Under the pieces are notes generated by a model. The model was not told the DNA's origin. It saw only the letters and a list, made by a program, of their open reading frames with translations, and did not search any database. Shown here piece after piece: positions 6,067 through 14,977 of a DNA stretch of 17,646 bases. The position numbers and the translations under genes were made by a program. The DNA comes from Amoeboradix gromovi (taxonomy: Eukaryota > Sanchytriomycota > Sanchytriomycetes > Sanchytriales > Sanchytriaceae). How positions within the stretch are numbered: the stretch's first letter is position 1; each line of letters starts with the position of its first letter. The stretch covers positions 1 to 17,646 of the forward strand of contig JADGIF010000143.1 in the NCBI GenBank assembly GCA_018985225.1, given 5' to 3'.

Positions 6067-7689
6067 TTAAGTCCTTATTCTTTCGCATCTGTACTTTTCG
6101 ATCAAAACACTTGATTCCCCAGACTTACATTTCTTAGTTTGTGGAATAGTGTTATAAAAGAAACAAGTATCGTAATTTAGCGTGAAAGAAACACAACCTG
6201 GAATGGAAGCGCATTGATTCTTACATTCTAGGAAACTGTTTTCTTTTTTGTGATATTCATAAATCAGATAGTCTACGGAATTAAAACATCCCACCAAATT
6301 TGTGATTATGTTGGTAGTTTTTACTACTTTTTCGTTTCTAATAAGTGAGCGGTTTTGGAAAACATTTGAGGAAACGCCATCAAACATAAGCGGTATTTCA
6401 CATGGATCAAATAAGTTCCATCGTTCTGAGTCTGATCGTAAAACAGGATAGTACCCATTGAAAGATGTATGGGTTGAAGCGCAAGTTCTCAAATTGCTAC
6501 AATCACATTTCGGTATTCCTGGTGGTAGTATAATAACGCTAGAGTTGCAAAGGTAAGAATCAGAGTTTTCAAAATAAATTGCGTTGCGATTTGCCATGTG
6601 TACAAAATGATTCATGTTCCCTATAAAAAGGTTTTTGGGATGATCCACTTTTATTGACCTAAGTTAATTCATAATTTACCACTGATTACCAAAATTGAAA
6701 TGATCCTCAACTTCCTTAACAAAATGATATCTAAACTTTTGCTGTCTATCTTCATTAGGAAGTATCTGATAAGAGAAAACAATACTGCCTGTTACTAAAA
6801 CTATGAACATCATTCCAAGACTTCTTTTACTCAGTGCTTGGTTATTTTCGTCCTCCAAATCAAAATCGGCAGAGCTTTGTTTAGAATAAATGGCAATAAG
6901 CAACAGCCAAATGATGCTGAGTAGAAGTGAAAACCTTTGTATTTCGATGAATTTCAAGACTTCTGCCAAAACAAAACTTAGAAATAACTCCTGCATCGTC
7001 AAAATTTTGCAGCATTTTATTAGAAAGAAGAGTTCAAATGCTGCGGGAAGCAATGTAAGTATTGGAACATTGAGCGTTAAAAGTTCCTCCACGATAGAGT
7101 CGCTTTCGTAGTACTTGTCTTGCTCTGGAATGAGTGTGATACCATGCTTAAAGAAACTACAAGCAAAGAAGAGCATCGTAGCTAACTGAAAAATGCTTTC
7201 TTTTTTCGAAAAAAACTTGAATGAAAGCGATTGAATTCCTGTTATAAAAATATGACTTAATACAAATAATATAGGCTCCAATAGTATGAAGTAAACGCTT
7301 ATTCCAAAGCTCATACATATTATAGCAAAAAATAATGGGTGGAATTCTGTTTTTGGTCTCCCGAATCCGATTAAATAAAGCAGCGCAGAATCATAAAACC
7401 TCCAGCCTCCTGAATCGATTTGTGTTAAAATAGTCCCCAAAGCATAAACAATCTCAAATTTATGTTTAAGCAAATTTTTTTTAATATATATAAATAGCGA
7501 GCTTGAAGAGTCGTTCTCATATATCGCTTTAGAGCCCTTGAGTAAATAATATTGTTCCTTTGTTCTTATTGATTTCCAAAAGTTAAAAAGAAATAATATC
7601 CATGCCAAAGTTCCATATTTCATGGCTGAATCCACCTCTACACCTACTACATTACCAATAACCCATAACAAAGATATCAAGGAATTCAT
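6067..7689 (-). CDS. Polytopic membrane protein with C-terminal PAN/Apple-like domain, one 21-nt intron
   Basis: Exon 1 is 6680-7689 and exon 2 is 6067-6658, encoding 533 residues. Residues 1-320 contain about seven hydrophobic segments, including ILFLFNFW, LFFAIICMSFGISVYFILLE, LATMLFFACSFF, LLLSIIWLLLIAIY and MMFIVLVTGSIVF. Residues ~330-533 are soluble and Cys-rich. Residues 461-514, with the spacing of ECKNQCASIPGCVSFTLNYD and DTCFFYN, look like a PAN/Apple fold, a module that binds proteins or carbohydrates. It probably lies outside the cell or in the secretory lumen. Splicing joins FNFGNQW to SIKVDHPKN. The second exon has no ATG near its start, which supports one gene. The membrane part is not recognised. 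The ATG at 7689 is the first in frame; an upstream exon cannot be excluded. Confidence 0.7.
6659..6679 (-). other. Ultrashort intron of the PAN-domain membrane gene, 21 nt
   Basis: On the minus strand it starts GTAAATTATG and ends AATTAACTTAG. It carries the TAACTTAG signature seen in the homology-proven introns of COX6B and G-alpha. It restores the frame between a membrane domain and an otherwise startless Cys-rich domain. Confidence 0.85.
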
Positions 7690-8275
7690 GAGGCTTGGCC
7701 TTTTTCGTAATGGCTGGAATATGCTGCATATCTACCCTGCTTTCATTCGTATAATTTATCGGTGTATTTATTGGTATTTTCTAACTTAGCTCTTCAGTAA
7801 AAAAGTCCAGCTTTGCTAGAAAATCAAGAACTTGCTGAAATACTGAAGTAGGTGGCTCGGTTACAATGTTTTGCCCACGGTTCCACTGTTTTGATGCATT
7901 ATTATGTATATGCATTTCAAGTATACGCATGTGTTAAACGCCCATTTGCCAAATAAACACAGATAATCTCTTTTGAGGAAATATTAAGCGGATCTTGATT
8001 ATTTTGTACACAGCACCGGAATTTTTTTGACGACGCTCAGATAAGTTCGATGGCTATTTCAGCAGAGTATCCTCTGCATCTCCTGGTGGTCACTTTAGAT
8101 TCGACATGTTCTTGCTGTGGTAATTTGGAGACATTGTAATAGATGAAAAAAGAGTAAAAGCTTTATACATTTAGAAAACTGTAGTAATGCAGTCTGCTCC
8201 AGGAGCGAATCCATGTTATCGCCATAAATGAGCTACTCAACTAAAATCAATTGCTGAAACAATCAAATTAACTTG
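7690..8275. other. Divergent intergenic region, possible small or decayed gene on the minus strand
   Basis: It must hold the promoters of the membrane-protein gene (-) and Rab6 (+). On the minus strand a 49-codon ATG frame at 7781-7930 encodes a protein-like sequence (…RGQNIVTEPPTSVFQQVLDF…). Directly upstream another frame contains SSKKFRCCVQNNQDPLNI… and ends in HAYT, one base out of frame with LEMHIH. That could be a frameshifted relic. No intron with the local splice signature joins the pieces, and I recognise no family. In DNA this AT-rich, open frames of this size also occur by chance. Confidence 0.25.
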
Positions 8276-8848
8276 ATGCAAAAATTCAAATTGGTATTTC
8301 TTGGACATGTGGGATCTGGTAAAACATCTGTAATAACTAGATTCATGTACGATACTTTCGAGAGCAATTATCAAGCAACTATTGGAATAGATTTTCTTTC
8401 CAAAACTATGTACTTAGACGACAGAACATTGCGTTTACAGCTATGGGACACCGCAGGCCAGGAGAGGTTTCGTTCGCTAGTTCCATCATATATCCGCGAT
8501 TCCAGTGTCGCAGTTGTTGTTTATGACATGACTGATAAGCATTCCTATGCTCAAGTTGATCATTGGGTTCAAGAAATAATAAACGAAAGAGGTTCCGATG
8601 TTATCCTGGCAATCATTGGTAACAAATCAGACCTTACCAGCGAACGTCAAATTTCATCTGAAATGGCAAACAAAAAAGCACTAGAACACAGTGCTATTTT
8701 TATTGAATGCAGTGCTAAAACTGGTTCCAATATCAAAGAGCTATTCTATTTAATTACAGAGCGTCTTCCTTCCCTGCCTGATTCCAAGAAATCTCAAGTC
8801 CACGTTGAAATTACTACTACAACTCCATCTGAGAGTTGCAATTGTTGA
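8276..8848 (+). CDS. YPT6: Rab6/Ypt6 family small GTPase
   Basis: A 190-residue protein from the ATG at 8276. It aligns with Rab6 throughout: KFKLVFLG, the P-loop GHVGSGKT (10-17), the effector region [18 protein letters not shown] (characteristic of Rab6 rather than other Rabs), [12 protein letters not shown] with Gln62, [18 protein letters not shown] (116-119) and [14 protein letters not shown]. It ends in Cys-Asn-Cys, a CxC double geranylgeranylation signal. Rab6 controls retrograde traffic to and through the Golgi. The hypervariable tail is short. There is no intron. It converges with the phosphoserine phosphatase gene, leaving 29 bases between stops. Confidence 0.96.
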   Translation: MQKFKLVFLGHVGSGKTSVITRFMYDTFESNYQATIGIDFLSKTMYLDDRTLRLQLWDTAGQERFRSLVPSYIRDSSVAVVVYDMTDKHSYAQVDHWVQEIINERGSDVILAIIGNKSDLTSERQISSEMANKKALEHSAIFIECSAKTGSNIKELFYLITERLPSLPDSKKSQVHVEITTTTPSESCNC

Positions 8849-8865
8849 TAAGAATATGAGTCACT

Positions 8866-8871
8866 AATAAA
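8866..8871 (+). terminator. Poly(A) signal of Rab6
   Basis: AATAAA 17 bases after the Rab6 stop. Cleavage at the usual distance would lie inside the 3' end of the opposite-strand phosphatase gene. Confidence 0.45.
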
Positions 8872-8877
8872 ATCAAT

Positions 8878-11004
8878 TTACTTCAATACTTCTTCGGCTC
8901 GTTGGATCTTTCTTCCTCCCCTTGGTCTATATCGTTTATTATTATAAAATTTCTTTTTTTTGTTACCAATATTTACGCCATCCTCTTCTTCCACAGGATT
9001 TTCTAGAGATGTTCCTATCTCTTGAGGCTCTTTTTCTGCAACTTTTTTATCTAAAAATGCTTTCTCTAACTTATTTTCATTAACCTTTTTATTGCTTTTG
9101 TCAATTTTTCTAATAATTTTCAGTTCATTTCCAATACTCAACTCATTAATCTCGTCCTCGTTGTATCCCATCAAGTACATAACATTTAACAGGCTGCCAT
9201 TCAGTTTGCTTTCGATTTCATTCTCAACCACCGACTTAGCATTCCATGCAATTCCTAACCCAGCAATCTTTAGCATCGGTATATCATTGCTACCGTCTCC
9301 TATGCAAACCACTTGATTTAAATCAACATGGAGCGACTGCGCTATAATTTGTAATAAGTCGGCTTTACGCTGTCCATCCACTATCTCTTGATCCTTGCTT
9401 AATCCGTCTATAAGTTTCTCGTCCTCTACTAGTTGATAATTAAAGTTGTTTCCAAAGTAGTGATCTATAGGCAATAAATGACTAATATACTTGAGAAATG
9501 GTTCAAATCCTCCGCTGAGCACAGCAGTAGTGAATCCAAGCTTTTTCAGCATTAAACAAAGTTCTAGTGCCCCATTAGTCAATGTCAATCTGTTGCAAAC
9601 TTGTTGAACCATGGAAACCGGACAATTCCTTAACAACGCTACTCGCTGTTTCAACGACTCTTTGAAATCTATCTTGCCCTGCATAGCTTGCAGAGTAATC
9701 ATTTTTACTTTGTCAAATACACCATACTCACGAGCTAGCTCATCAATTACCTCTTGCTCAATCAGTGTAGAGTCCATGTCAAATATAATTAATCTGCGTT
9801 GCTTTCTAAATATACTACATGGGGACATAGCAAGATTGATTTCAGAGTGTCTCATCTGTTGGTAGATCTGTTTACGAACAACAAGAAATGGATGAACTGA
9901 GCTTACTCTGAATTCCCAGGCTGAATTTAATTTATTAAGCGGTCTCATTACTTCAATAGATATTTTAAGATCGAGACAGATCTTTATGAATGCAGATAAC
10001 GACGAGAACAATGAGTTTTTGGTATTTGGTAGTAAAATGGTAATCATATGCTGATGCCTGCTAGGATATGGAGCAGAATCAAACTGGTAGTCTGAGTCAG
10101 AATGAAGTTGCTTCAGATGCCATTGAGCATGCCATTTTACGCTAATCTGATCGAACAGTGTGGTTAGTTCTACAGTGTCTAGGTGTAGAACACTGATGTT
10201 TAATATGACTTGCACATCATGCCAAGCGCGATGAATGTTGATCTTCTGAAGGTGGAACTGATTCTTGGCAGATAACTCGCTCAGCGCATGAAAGCAAGAA
10301 TGTATGATATCTGTGCCATGAGGACCTGTAAAATGGATAAGTACTTGATTGTTCTTAATAACTGGAGGTAGCTGGGACTTTGTAAACATGGACTGGCCTT
10401 CCACCAAGTTAAATTGAGAGCCCATAACTGCTGAAAGGTCAAGTGATTTAGAATTAGATTTGACGCGCTTATCTGTGGAGTTAGTAGACTTATTAGACTT
10501 CACAATAGAGTGATTGTCATCAAAATATCTGTTGTAAACAGATAGCAAGTCAGATTGTTTCGATTTCACAACTGCGAGGTGAGACGGGTTAATGGAGAAA
10601 TCCTTTTCTAATTTTATATTGCGCTCTAATTGTTGACAAACAGAAAGGTCAGATTCAGATAACGGCATGTTGTACAGTTGAAGTATCATGTATAAAGAAT
10701 TCTGGATTAAACGAATATTTGACAACTGCTCTTTATGGTCTTGGTTCATTGTTGAAAGCATGGATTTCAAGTTGGAAATGTTATCATTGAGCTCAGAAAT
10801 AGACTGAGAGTTAGACTTCTCTTCTTCCTCCATTAACCCAGTCATTTCATTTAATTTGGATAAATAAAAGACGATTGTTGGAATTTCATCAATTGACTTG
10901 AGCTGATCATCGTTTAAATCCGAAGGATTCATGGTCTGATAAGACTTAAGGCGTTCTAATCGTTTTAGCTGATTCTTTTGTTGATTTTTGAGGAATTTCA
11001 ACAT
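8878..11004 (-). CDS. Caprin-like domain fused to ACT-type phosphoserine phosphatase (SerB)
   Basis: One uninterrupted 708-residue frame. Residues ~220-620 are a SerB phosphoserine phosphatase. An ACT-like domain starts at VLIHFTGPHG (221-230) and a second spans ~320-385. The HAD catalytic domain carries FDMDSTL (Asp409 nucleophile, Asp411), LSGGFEP (496-502) and GDGSND (569-574). This layout resembles long bacterial SerB such as the mycobacterial enzyme; it makes L-serine from phosphoserine. Residues 1-165 are a separate helical region resembling the homologous region of Caprin, an RNA-granule protein: LKRLERLKSYQTMNPSDLN, DDQLKSI, and later SDLLSVYNRYFDD. The C-terminus (~635-708) is Lys/Glu-rich and ends with an Arg/Gly-Gly patch (RYRPRGGRK), suggesting RNA contact. 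The ATG at 11004 is the first in frame. The SerB call is firm; the Caprin call is by eye. Confidence 0.92.
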   Translation of the reverse strand: MLKFLKNQQKNQLKRLERLKSYQTMNPSDLNDDQLKSIDEIPTIVFYLSKLNEMTGLMEEEEKSNSQSISELNDNISNLKSMLSTMNQDHKEQLSNIRLIQNSLYMILQLYNMPLSESDLSVCQQLERNIKLEKDFSINPSHLAVVKSKQSDLLSVYNRYFDDNHSIVKSNKSTNSTDKRVKSNSKSLDLSAVMGSQFNLVEGQSMFTKSQLPPVIKNNQVLIHFTGPHGTDIIHSCFHALSELSAKNQFHLQKINIHRAWHDVQVILNISVLHLDTVELTTLFDQISVKWHAQWHLKQLHSDSDYQFDSAPYPSRHQHMITILLPNTKNSLFSSLSAFIKICLDLKISIEVMRPLNKLNSAWEFRVSSVHPFLVVRKQIYQQMRHSEINLAMSPCSIFRKQRRLIIFDMDSTLIEQEVIDELAREYGVFDKVKMITLQAMQGKIDFKESLKQRVALLRNCPVSMVQQVCNRLTLTNGALELCLMLKKLGFTTAVLSGGFEPFLKYISHLLPIDHYFGNNFNYQLVEDEKLIDGLSKDQEIVDGQRKADLLQIIAQSLHVDLNQVVCIGDGSNDIPMLKIAGLGIAWNAKSVVENEIESKLNGSLLNVMYLMGYNEDEINELSIGNELKIIRKIDKSNKKVNENKLEKAFLDKKVAEKEPQEIGTSLENPVEEEDGVNIGNKKKKFYNNKRYRPRGGRKIQRAEEVLK

Positions 11005-11046
11005 GTTGAGAGTAACAGGGAGTTGCCGAAAATTAAAATATGTCAA

Positions 11047-11816
11047 GTGTTATATTAAAAGGGTAATCAAGTAAAAACAACTGGAATTCCTTAATGCAGT
11101 ATACTCAATGACGGCTTACTTCAATGATTGACAGCGAATGTTAAAACTAGAGAAATTGAAATTAAATAGTTTGAATTATGGAACATTTGGATTCTTAATA
11201 GATACAAAATCAAATACAATTTTACTAGACCTACTATTTCACAGAAAATTAGCAAAAACAAATTTATTTTATCATTTCTACTACATAAGAGACATCAAAT
11301 ATAAAAACTGGACTAACTTTCTGTAACAACTTGGAATATTATTTCAGCTTTCTTACTTTTATGGGTTTAAGAGGCGAATGGACATTCAGCTAGTTGCGGA
11401 GTTGACGAGTATAAAAGGAAAATAAACAACCTTTTGTATCGAAATTTCAAAAATAAATATTCTGTACAGCTATTCTCTTACTCTTTCATCCAATCTTTAT
11501 TTCAAATAAACCTCTGATTCATAATACTAATTCGTAGTACTAAGCTGTTGGAACAGTTAAAAAGAAGTTGAAATTCAGCAAGACAAGAGTCAGGGAGACT
11601 GTCCACAGACTACATCACATTAAACTTCAATTTCTTCTTTTCTGGTCAGATTCCCACCACTCTCCCTACATCACTTCTAACACTTGGTTTGGGTACCAAT
11701 TCGTTGAACGCCTACGTTAAATGTGAAGAATTCGAAAATCATGAAGATTTCAAACCCCACACTTCTCAAGTGTAAACAACTTGGGGAGATACCATTTGAC
11801 CATGTTCTTTACTACA
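11047..11816. other. Gene-poor spacer
   Basis: About 770 AT-rich bases upstream of the phosphatase gene, which must include its promoter. A 62-codon plus-strand frame at 11138-11326, rich in Leu, Lys and Asn, looks like chance in this composition. Bases 11600-11816 contain three TGATGTAG-type sequences on the minus strand, but without a fitting donor. Confidence 0.4.
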
Positions 11817-12026
11817 TCATTTTGAAGTGCCTGGATTGATATCTCTATGGTCTTGGTGACCGCATTGCTGACAGTGAAACCATCTATCATTGACATTCGC
11901 TCGACTTTGATGATCGCATTTGAAGCAAGTTATGGTAGAATAGGCCTCATTAATAATCAATAAACTTTGACACATCATATTGTTTTTGAATGGTCGCAAC
12001 TCTAATGAACTTTGAGTACTTTTCAT
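11817..12026 (-). pseudogene. Zinc-finger remnant of a second TnpB/Fanzor-like gene
   Basis: The 69-codon frame encodes IINEAYSTITCFKC, a 17-residue linker, WFHCQQCGHQDHRDIN, then a stop. This matches the end of TnpB-type proteins: a NEAYTS lead-in, two CxxC pairs, and the DRDxNAA motif. Here the first Asp of DRD has become His and the NAAxNI part has become Pro-Gly-Thr. A TAG lies a little upstream in frame. The finger sequence differs clearly from the copies at 1-349 and 2440-2766, so it is another family. It is too short and too altered to be active. Confidence 0.75.
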
Positions 12027-12125
12027 TTCGCATATTCTGATGCGATAAAATTGCTAAGTCGTAGATCTGCAAAGTGTTGAATGGTGAAAAAATACCAGTA
12101 CCAATAAAAAGAAGTCCTATGATAT

Positions 12126-12693
12126 TGAGAGTTGTCTATTTTTTGTCTTTTTCACTTTCACGCCAACGGTACGATTCCCACGCTTCCACAAAGCTTAATA
12201 GATGTGCATTTGGCGGGAAATTCGCTTACAGGTGGATTCCCTGCAAATTTATCCAAAACTCTTAGCAGTTTGAATTTATATAACAACTTATTATATGAAG
12301 GAATACCAGGAAATTTACCTTCATCAATTGCAGTCCTAAAGATATCTTCAAATGGATTTACTGGATAACTCCAGTAGTATTAGCAGCGGTAGCTCTGATT
12401 TATTATTCTACGCTGTTGGCGGATTTTTACTAACATGCTTTTTGGTCCTGGTGGTCTCGAAGATAGTCACGTATCCTGTAATATAATCCAAATTTGGAAG
12501 AAGAAACAGCTTTAGCACACTAAATACAATAGACAACAAAAGTGTCACAACAGCAATTACAACAAACCCAAATGCTACCAACACTTATCCTGATACATCT
12601 GGAAGTACAAATCCAAACTCTAAACAGAATACGTGCTCGTCTTTGAAATTAGCTAAATATCAAAAAAACAGACTTACTTTGAAAACAATTTAA
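12126..12693 (+). pseudogene. Broken leucine-rich-repeat membrane protein gene
   Basis: From about 12160 the frame encodes LRR repeats of the plant/fungal type: LPQSLIDVHLAGNSLTGGFP, then LSSLNLYNNLLYEGIPGNLP, then SSIAVLKISSNGFTG, ending at TAA (12366-12368). One base out of frame, from ~12352, comes a Ser-rich linker and a clear transmembrane helix (LLFYAVGGFLLTCFLVLVV). After a TAA at about 12485 the same frame continues with a Thr/Asn/Ser-rich tail to a TAA near 12693. The order (repeats, membrane helix, tail) is that of an LRR surface receptor. The frameshift and stop have no intron of the local type to explain them, and the 5' part is missing. A TnpB-like remnant lies immediately upstream. 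Confidence 0.6.
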
Positions 12694-12716
12694 TAAATAT
12701 CTTTTTACATCGTAGC

Positions 12717-14126
12717 CTAGTACGGAAATATAACATCAACATTGTAATCTAGCTGCACTCTCAATCTCTTTTCTATAATAACCGAGTTCGCTGCTACATC
12801 TAATACATCTAATACATCCAAACAAGCTGAATGATAAGTCTTTCTATTACACATTTCGAACTGAGACTCCTCATTTATAATCCCGTGGCACTTCTTTCTA
12901 TAGCATACCCTTTTATTTGCATAGTTAAATCTTTTCTTCGATTCCGATGATACGTTTATCATCTTAGAGAGTATTGAGTGGATTTCTTCAGGACTGAACT
13001 CCCACGCCGCAAAAACAGCCAATTCTATTTCACCATCTACCATTGCCATTCGGAAAAGAGTACGAGAATCTAAATTGGCATGGTACCTCAGCAGCTTAGG
13101 ATTGACAATTTTGGCGTTTAACCTGTTAATAAGCATTTCTTTTCTGCTTTCAATCATTTTATTATACCACTTACGGTTCGAAGTTTTGGTATCCGCATCA
13201 AATAGCTTTTCAAACACAATTTCTGTTACTTCTGAATTATTCATCAACTTAAATATTATTCCTTTACCGTCCATTGCATCCAAATTCTCGGCATCAAGCA
13301 TCAACGATTTATACCGTCCAAAAACACGAGCACTTGAAGGAAACAAAAACCCACCAATAAATCCCAAAATCCCAAGATCATCTAGGGTTAAATGCTTTTG
13401 GAAGTACATCTGCCATTGATAGCCATCATCGTTATTGAACAGCTTGTCCATGTTACTGTACCATAAACCAGATAGGTGGACTAAAAGATGTTTGTTCTGT
13501 AAAATGTATTCCAAGCTCAGCTCAGCTATAATTGTTTCACGCAGGGAGACGTCATCCAGATAGATCACCTGAATTAAATACAGCCAACTCGAAGGAGAGA
13601 ATCCTAAGCCTTTTAGATTTAGGTTCCATTCAGAATTATGACAACTGTGATAGCGACGGCAATAATAGTATGCAGCAAATGTTCTGAAATCGGCGATGGC
13701 GGAAGATTTTGCGGTGTTTGGTGAATTTATGTAAGATTCGATTTGTGCCATAGAAAATTTCGAAATGAAAGCATCAAGTCTGTTTTGGAAAATAGGGTTA
13801 AGCAAATAAGTATATGGCCAGACAGCTTGCAAATACTCTGCGTTAAAACAGTTTTCCTTTCTAAAAAACGCATCCACAGTAACTTCTGATTTTAATTTAG
13901 GGTGTGCTAAGAATTGCTCAATAAAGGTAGAATCTTCGATTGATAAGGCTAGATTCCGGCAGTTCATATGGTTAACTGCTAAGTTGCAGTCCAAAACTGG
14001 ACTACTTTCTAAAAAATCAAAAAATTTGTTTGCAGTTTCTAGTTTTGCATAACTCTGCAATATTTTAAATTGTATGCCATTAGAGTTCGTTGCTAGCTGC
14101 AAAGGCAATAGTATACAGATGAGCAT
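12717..14126 (-). CDS. Large secreted protein of unknown function
   Basis: A 469-residue protein from the ATG at 14126, starting MLICILLPLQLATNSNG, which looks like a signal peptide. The frame stays open 32 codons upstream but without an ATG, so this start is preferred. The mature part is rich in aromatic residues and has Cys pairs near the N-terminus (LDCNLAVNHMNC), a YYYCRRYHSC stretch in the middle, and a Cys-rich tail (VCYRKKCHG … MCNRKTYHSACL). No membrane helix follows the signal. Near the C-terminus a 9-base tandem repeat encodes LDVLDVLDV. I recognise no family. It is the largest of three minus-strand secreted-protein genes in a row. Confidence 0.7.
   Translation of the reverse strand: MLICILLPLQLATNSNGIQFKILQSYAKLETANKFFDFLESSPVLDCNLAVNHMNCRNLALSIEDSTFIEQFLAHPKLKSEVTVDAFFRKENCFNAEYLQAVWPYTYLLNPIFQNRLDAFISKFSMAQIESYINSPNTAKSSAIADFRTFAAYYYCRRYHSCHNSEWNLNLKGLGFSPSSWLYLIQVIYLDDVSLRETIIAELSLEYILQNKHLLVHLSGLWYSNMDKLFNNDDGYQWQMYFQKHLTLDDLGILGFIGGFLFPSSARVFGRYKSLMLDAENLDAMDGKGIIFKLMNNSEVTEIVFEKLFDADTKTSNRKWYNKMIESRKEMLINRLNAKIVNPKLLRYHANLDSRTLFRMAMVDGEIELAVFAAWEFSPEEIHSILSKMINVSSESKKRFNYANKRVCYRKKCHGIINEESQFEMCNRKTYHSACLDVLDVLDVAANSVIIEKRLRVQLDYNVDVIFPY
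12796..12822 (-). repeat. Three 9-bp tandem repeats inside a coding region
   Basis: ACATCTAAT occurs twice in tandem and is followed by ACATCCAAA on the plus strand. In the minus-strand gene this gives the tripled Leu-Asp-Val near its C-terminus, probably a slippage expansion. Confidence 0.7.
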
Positions 14127-14243
14127 ATGGGGTATGTTCAGTTTGGAGAAATCATTTCGAAAATGACCCCACCACAAGGAGGGGCGCCTCCTTCGAGATT
14201 GTTGTAATAATTTCTCCTTCAAGTTCTTTACTCCAAACTTACT

Positions 14244-14250
14244 TTTTATA
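14244..14250 (-). promoter_or_regulatory. Possible TATA box
   Basis: TATAAAA on the minus strand, 118 bases upstream of the secreted-protein start at 14126. The position fits a start of transcription near 14215-14220 with a leader of ~90 bases. In AT-rich DNA such a match can be chance. Confidence 0.25.
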
Positions 14251-14977
14251 CGCGGTTAGATAGGCATTTAAGAAATTTTACAAGTTGACTTCCCATTTTA
14301 CTTACAAAGGTTCTATATGAGGGGGAAAGTCACGTCAAGCCTTGCATAAGAATTATACAAGACAGTGAGAACCTTCAGTTCTTCGCAGCTTGTACAATAA
14401 GGAACGCTTAGCGAGAAATGCCTCTTTCGATTCAAATAAAAATTGTCTAAATGGATACAGTTATTGGAAAGTACTCAGGTTCACTCAATATTACGTAGTT
14501 GCTCCAGTACTATTCAGTATGGAGTATTTTTCCGAGATTTCTTGTTAAGTTACCTTTACACTTGCTTTTGCTTCTCCTCAATAAAGTTCCTAGCTTTTTA
14601 GAGAATCGAGAATTTGCATAGAGAAGCCGACAATGCCGGGGACTCGTTTCAGTATTTGCTCACGCTCCCACTACTGCGGAGCTGAATTGAAAAGAGACGC
14701 GTATATTTCAAACATTGACTAGTATACGCTACATTACATTTTGCCAATTTCTTTCCACTTATTTCTGAGATCAATTCGTTTTAACACCAGATAGTATCTA
14801 TAGACGAGTGAATTTTATCTCGCTGGACGTTATTTTTTAGACTTGATTTATTCTGGCCGTGAAGACTGGTAGACACTTTCATGCATAAAAAACCAGATTA
14901 TTAAATTAGAAAACCTTAAGTAAGAAGAACTTACTGAGAAATAAAGTGCATGTAATCACGATAAATAATTTATTCCA
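14251..14977. other. Gene-free spacer
   Basis: About 730 bases with no frame worth calling on either strand. One imperfect hairpin, CTCCAGTACT paired with AGTATGGAG, lies at ~14501-14523. I found no tRNA, snRNA or repeat. Confidence 0.4.

Noticed and set aside
7644-7672. TAATGTAG near the start of the membrane-protein gene as a further intron
   Set aside because: The segment is open in frame, the donor would be GTT, and removing it brings no visible gain.
7755-7790. Plus-strand TAACTTAG as an acceptor for a hidden plus-strand gene
   Set aside because: Joining to the available GT donors leads straight into stop codons.
11138-11326. 62-codon plus-strand frame as a gene
   Set aside because: Composition is that of AT-rich noncoding DNA, with no signal peptide, motif or context to support it.
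12340-12500. LRR gene as an intact gene with tiny introns
   Set aside because: No GT-AG pair of 17-24 nt with the local signature restores the frame; candidate lengths are 30 nt or more or have the wrong phase.
12717-14222. Longer start of the 501-codon frame
   Set aside because: It begins with TTG, not ATG; the ATG at 14126 starts directly with a signal peptide.
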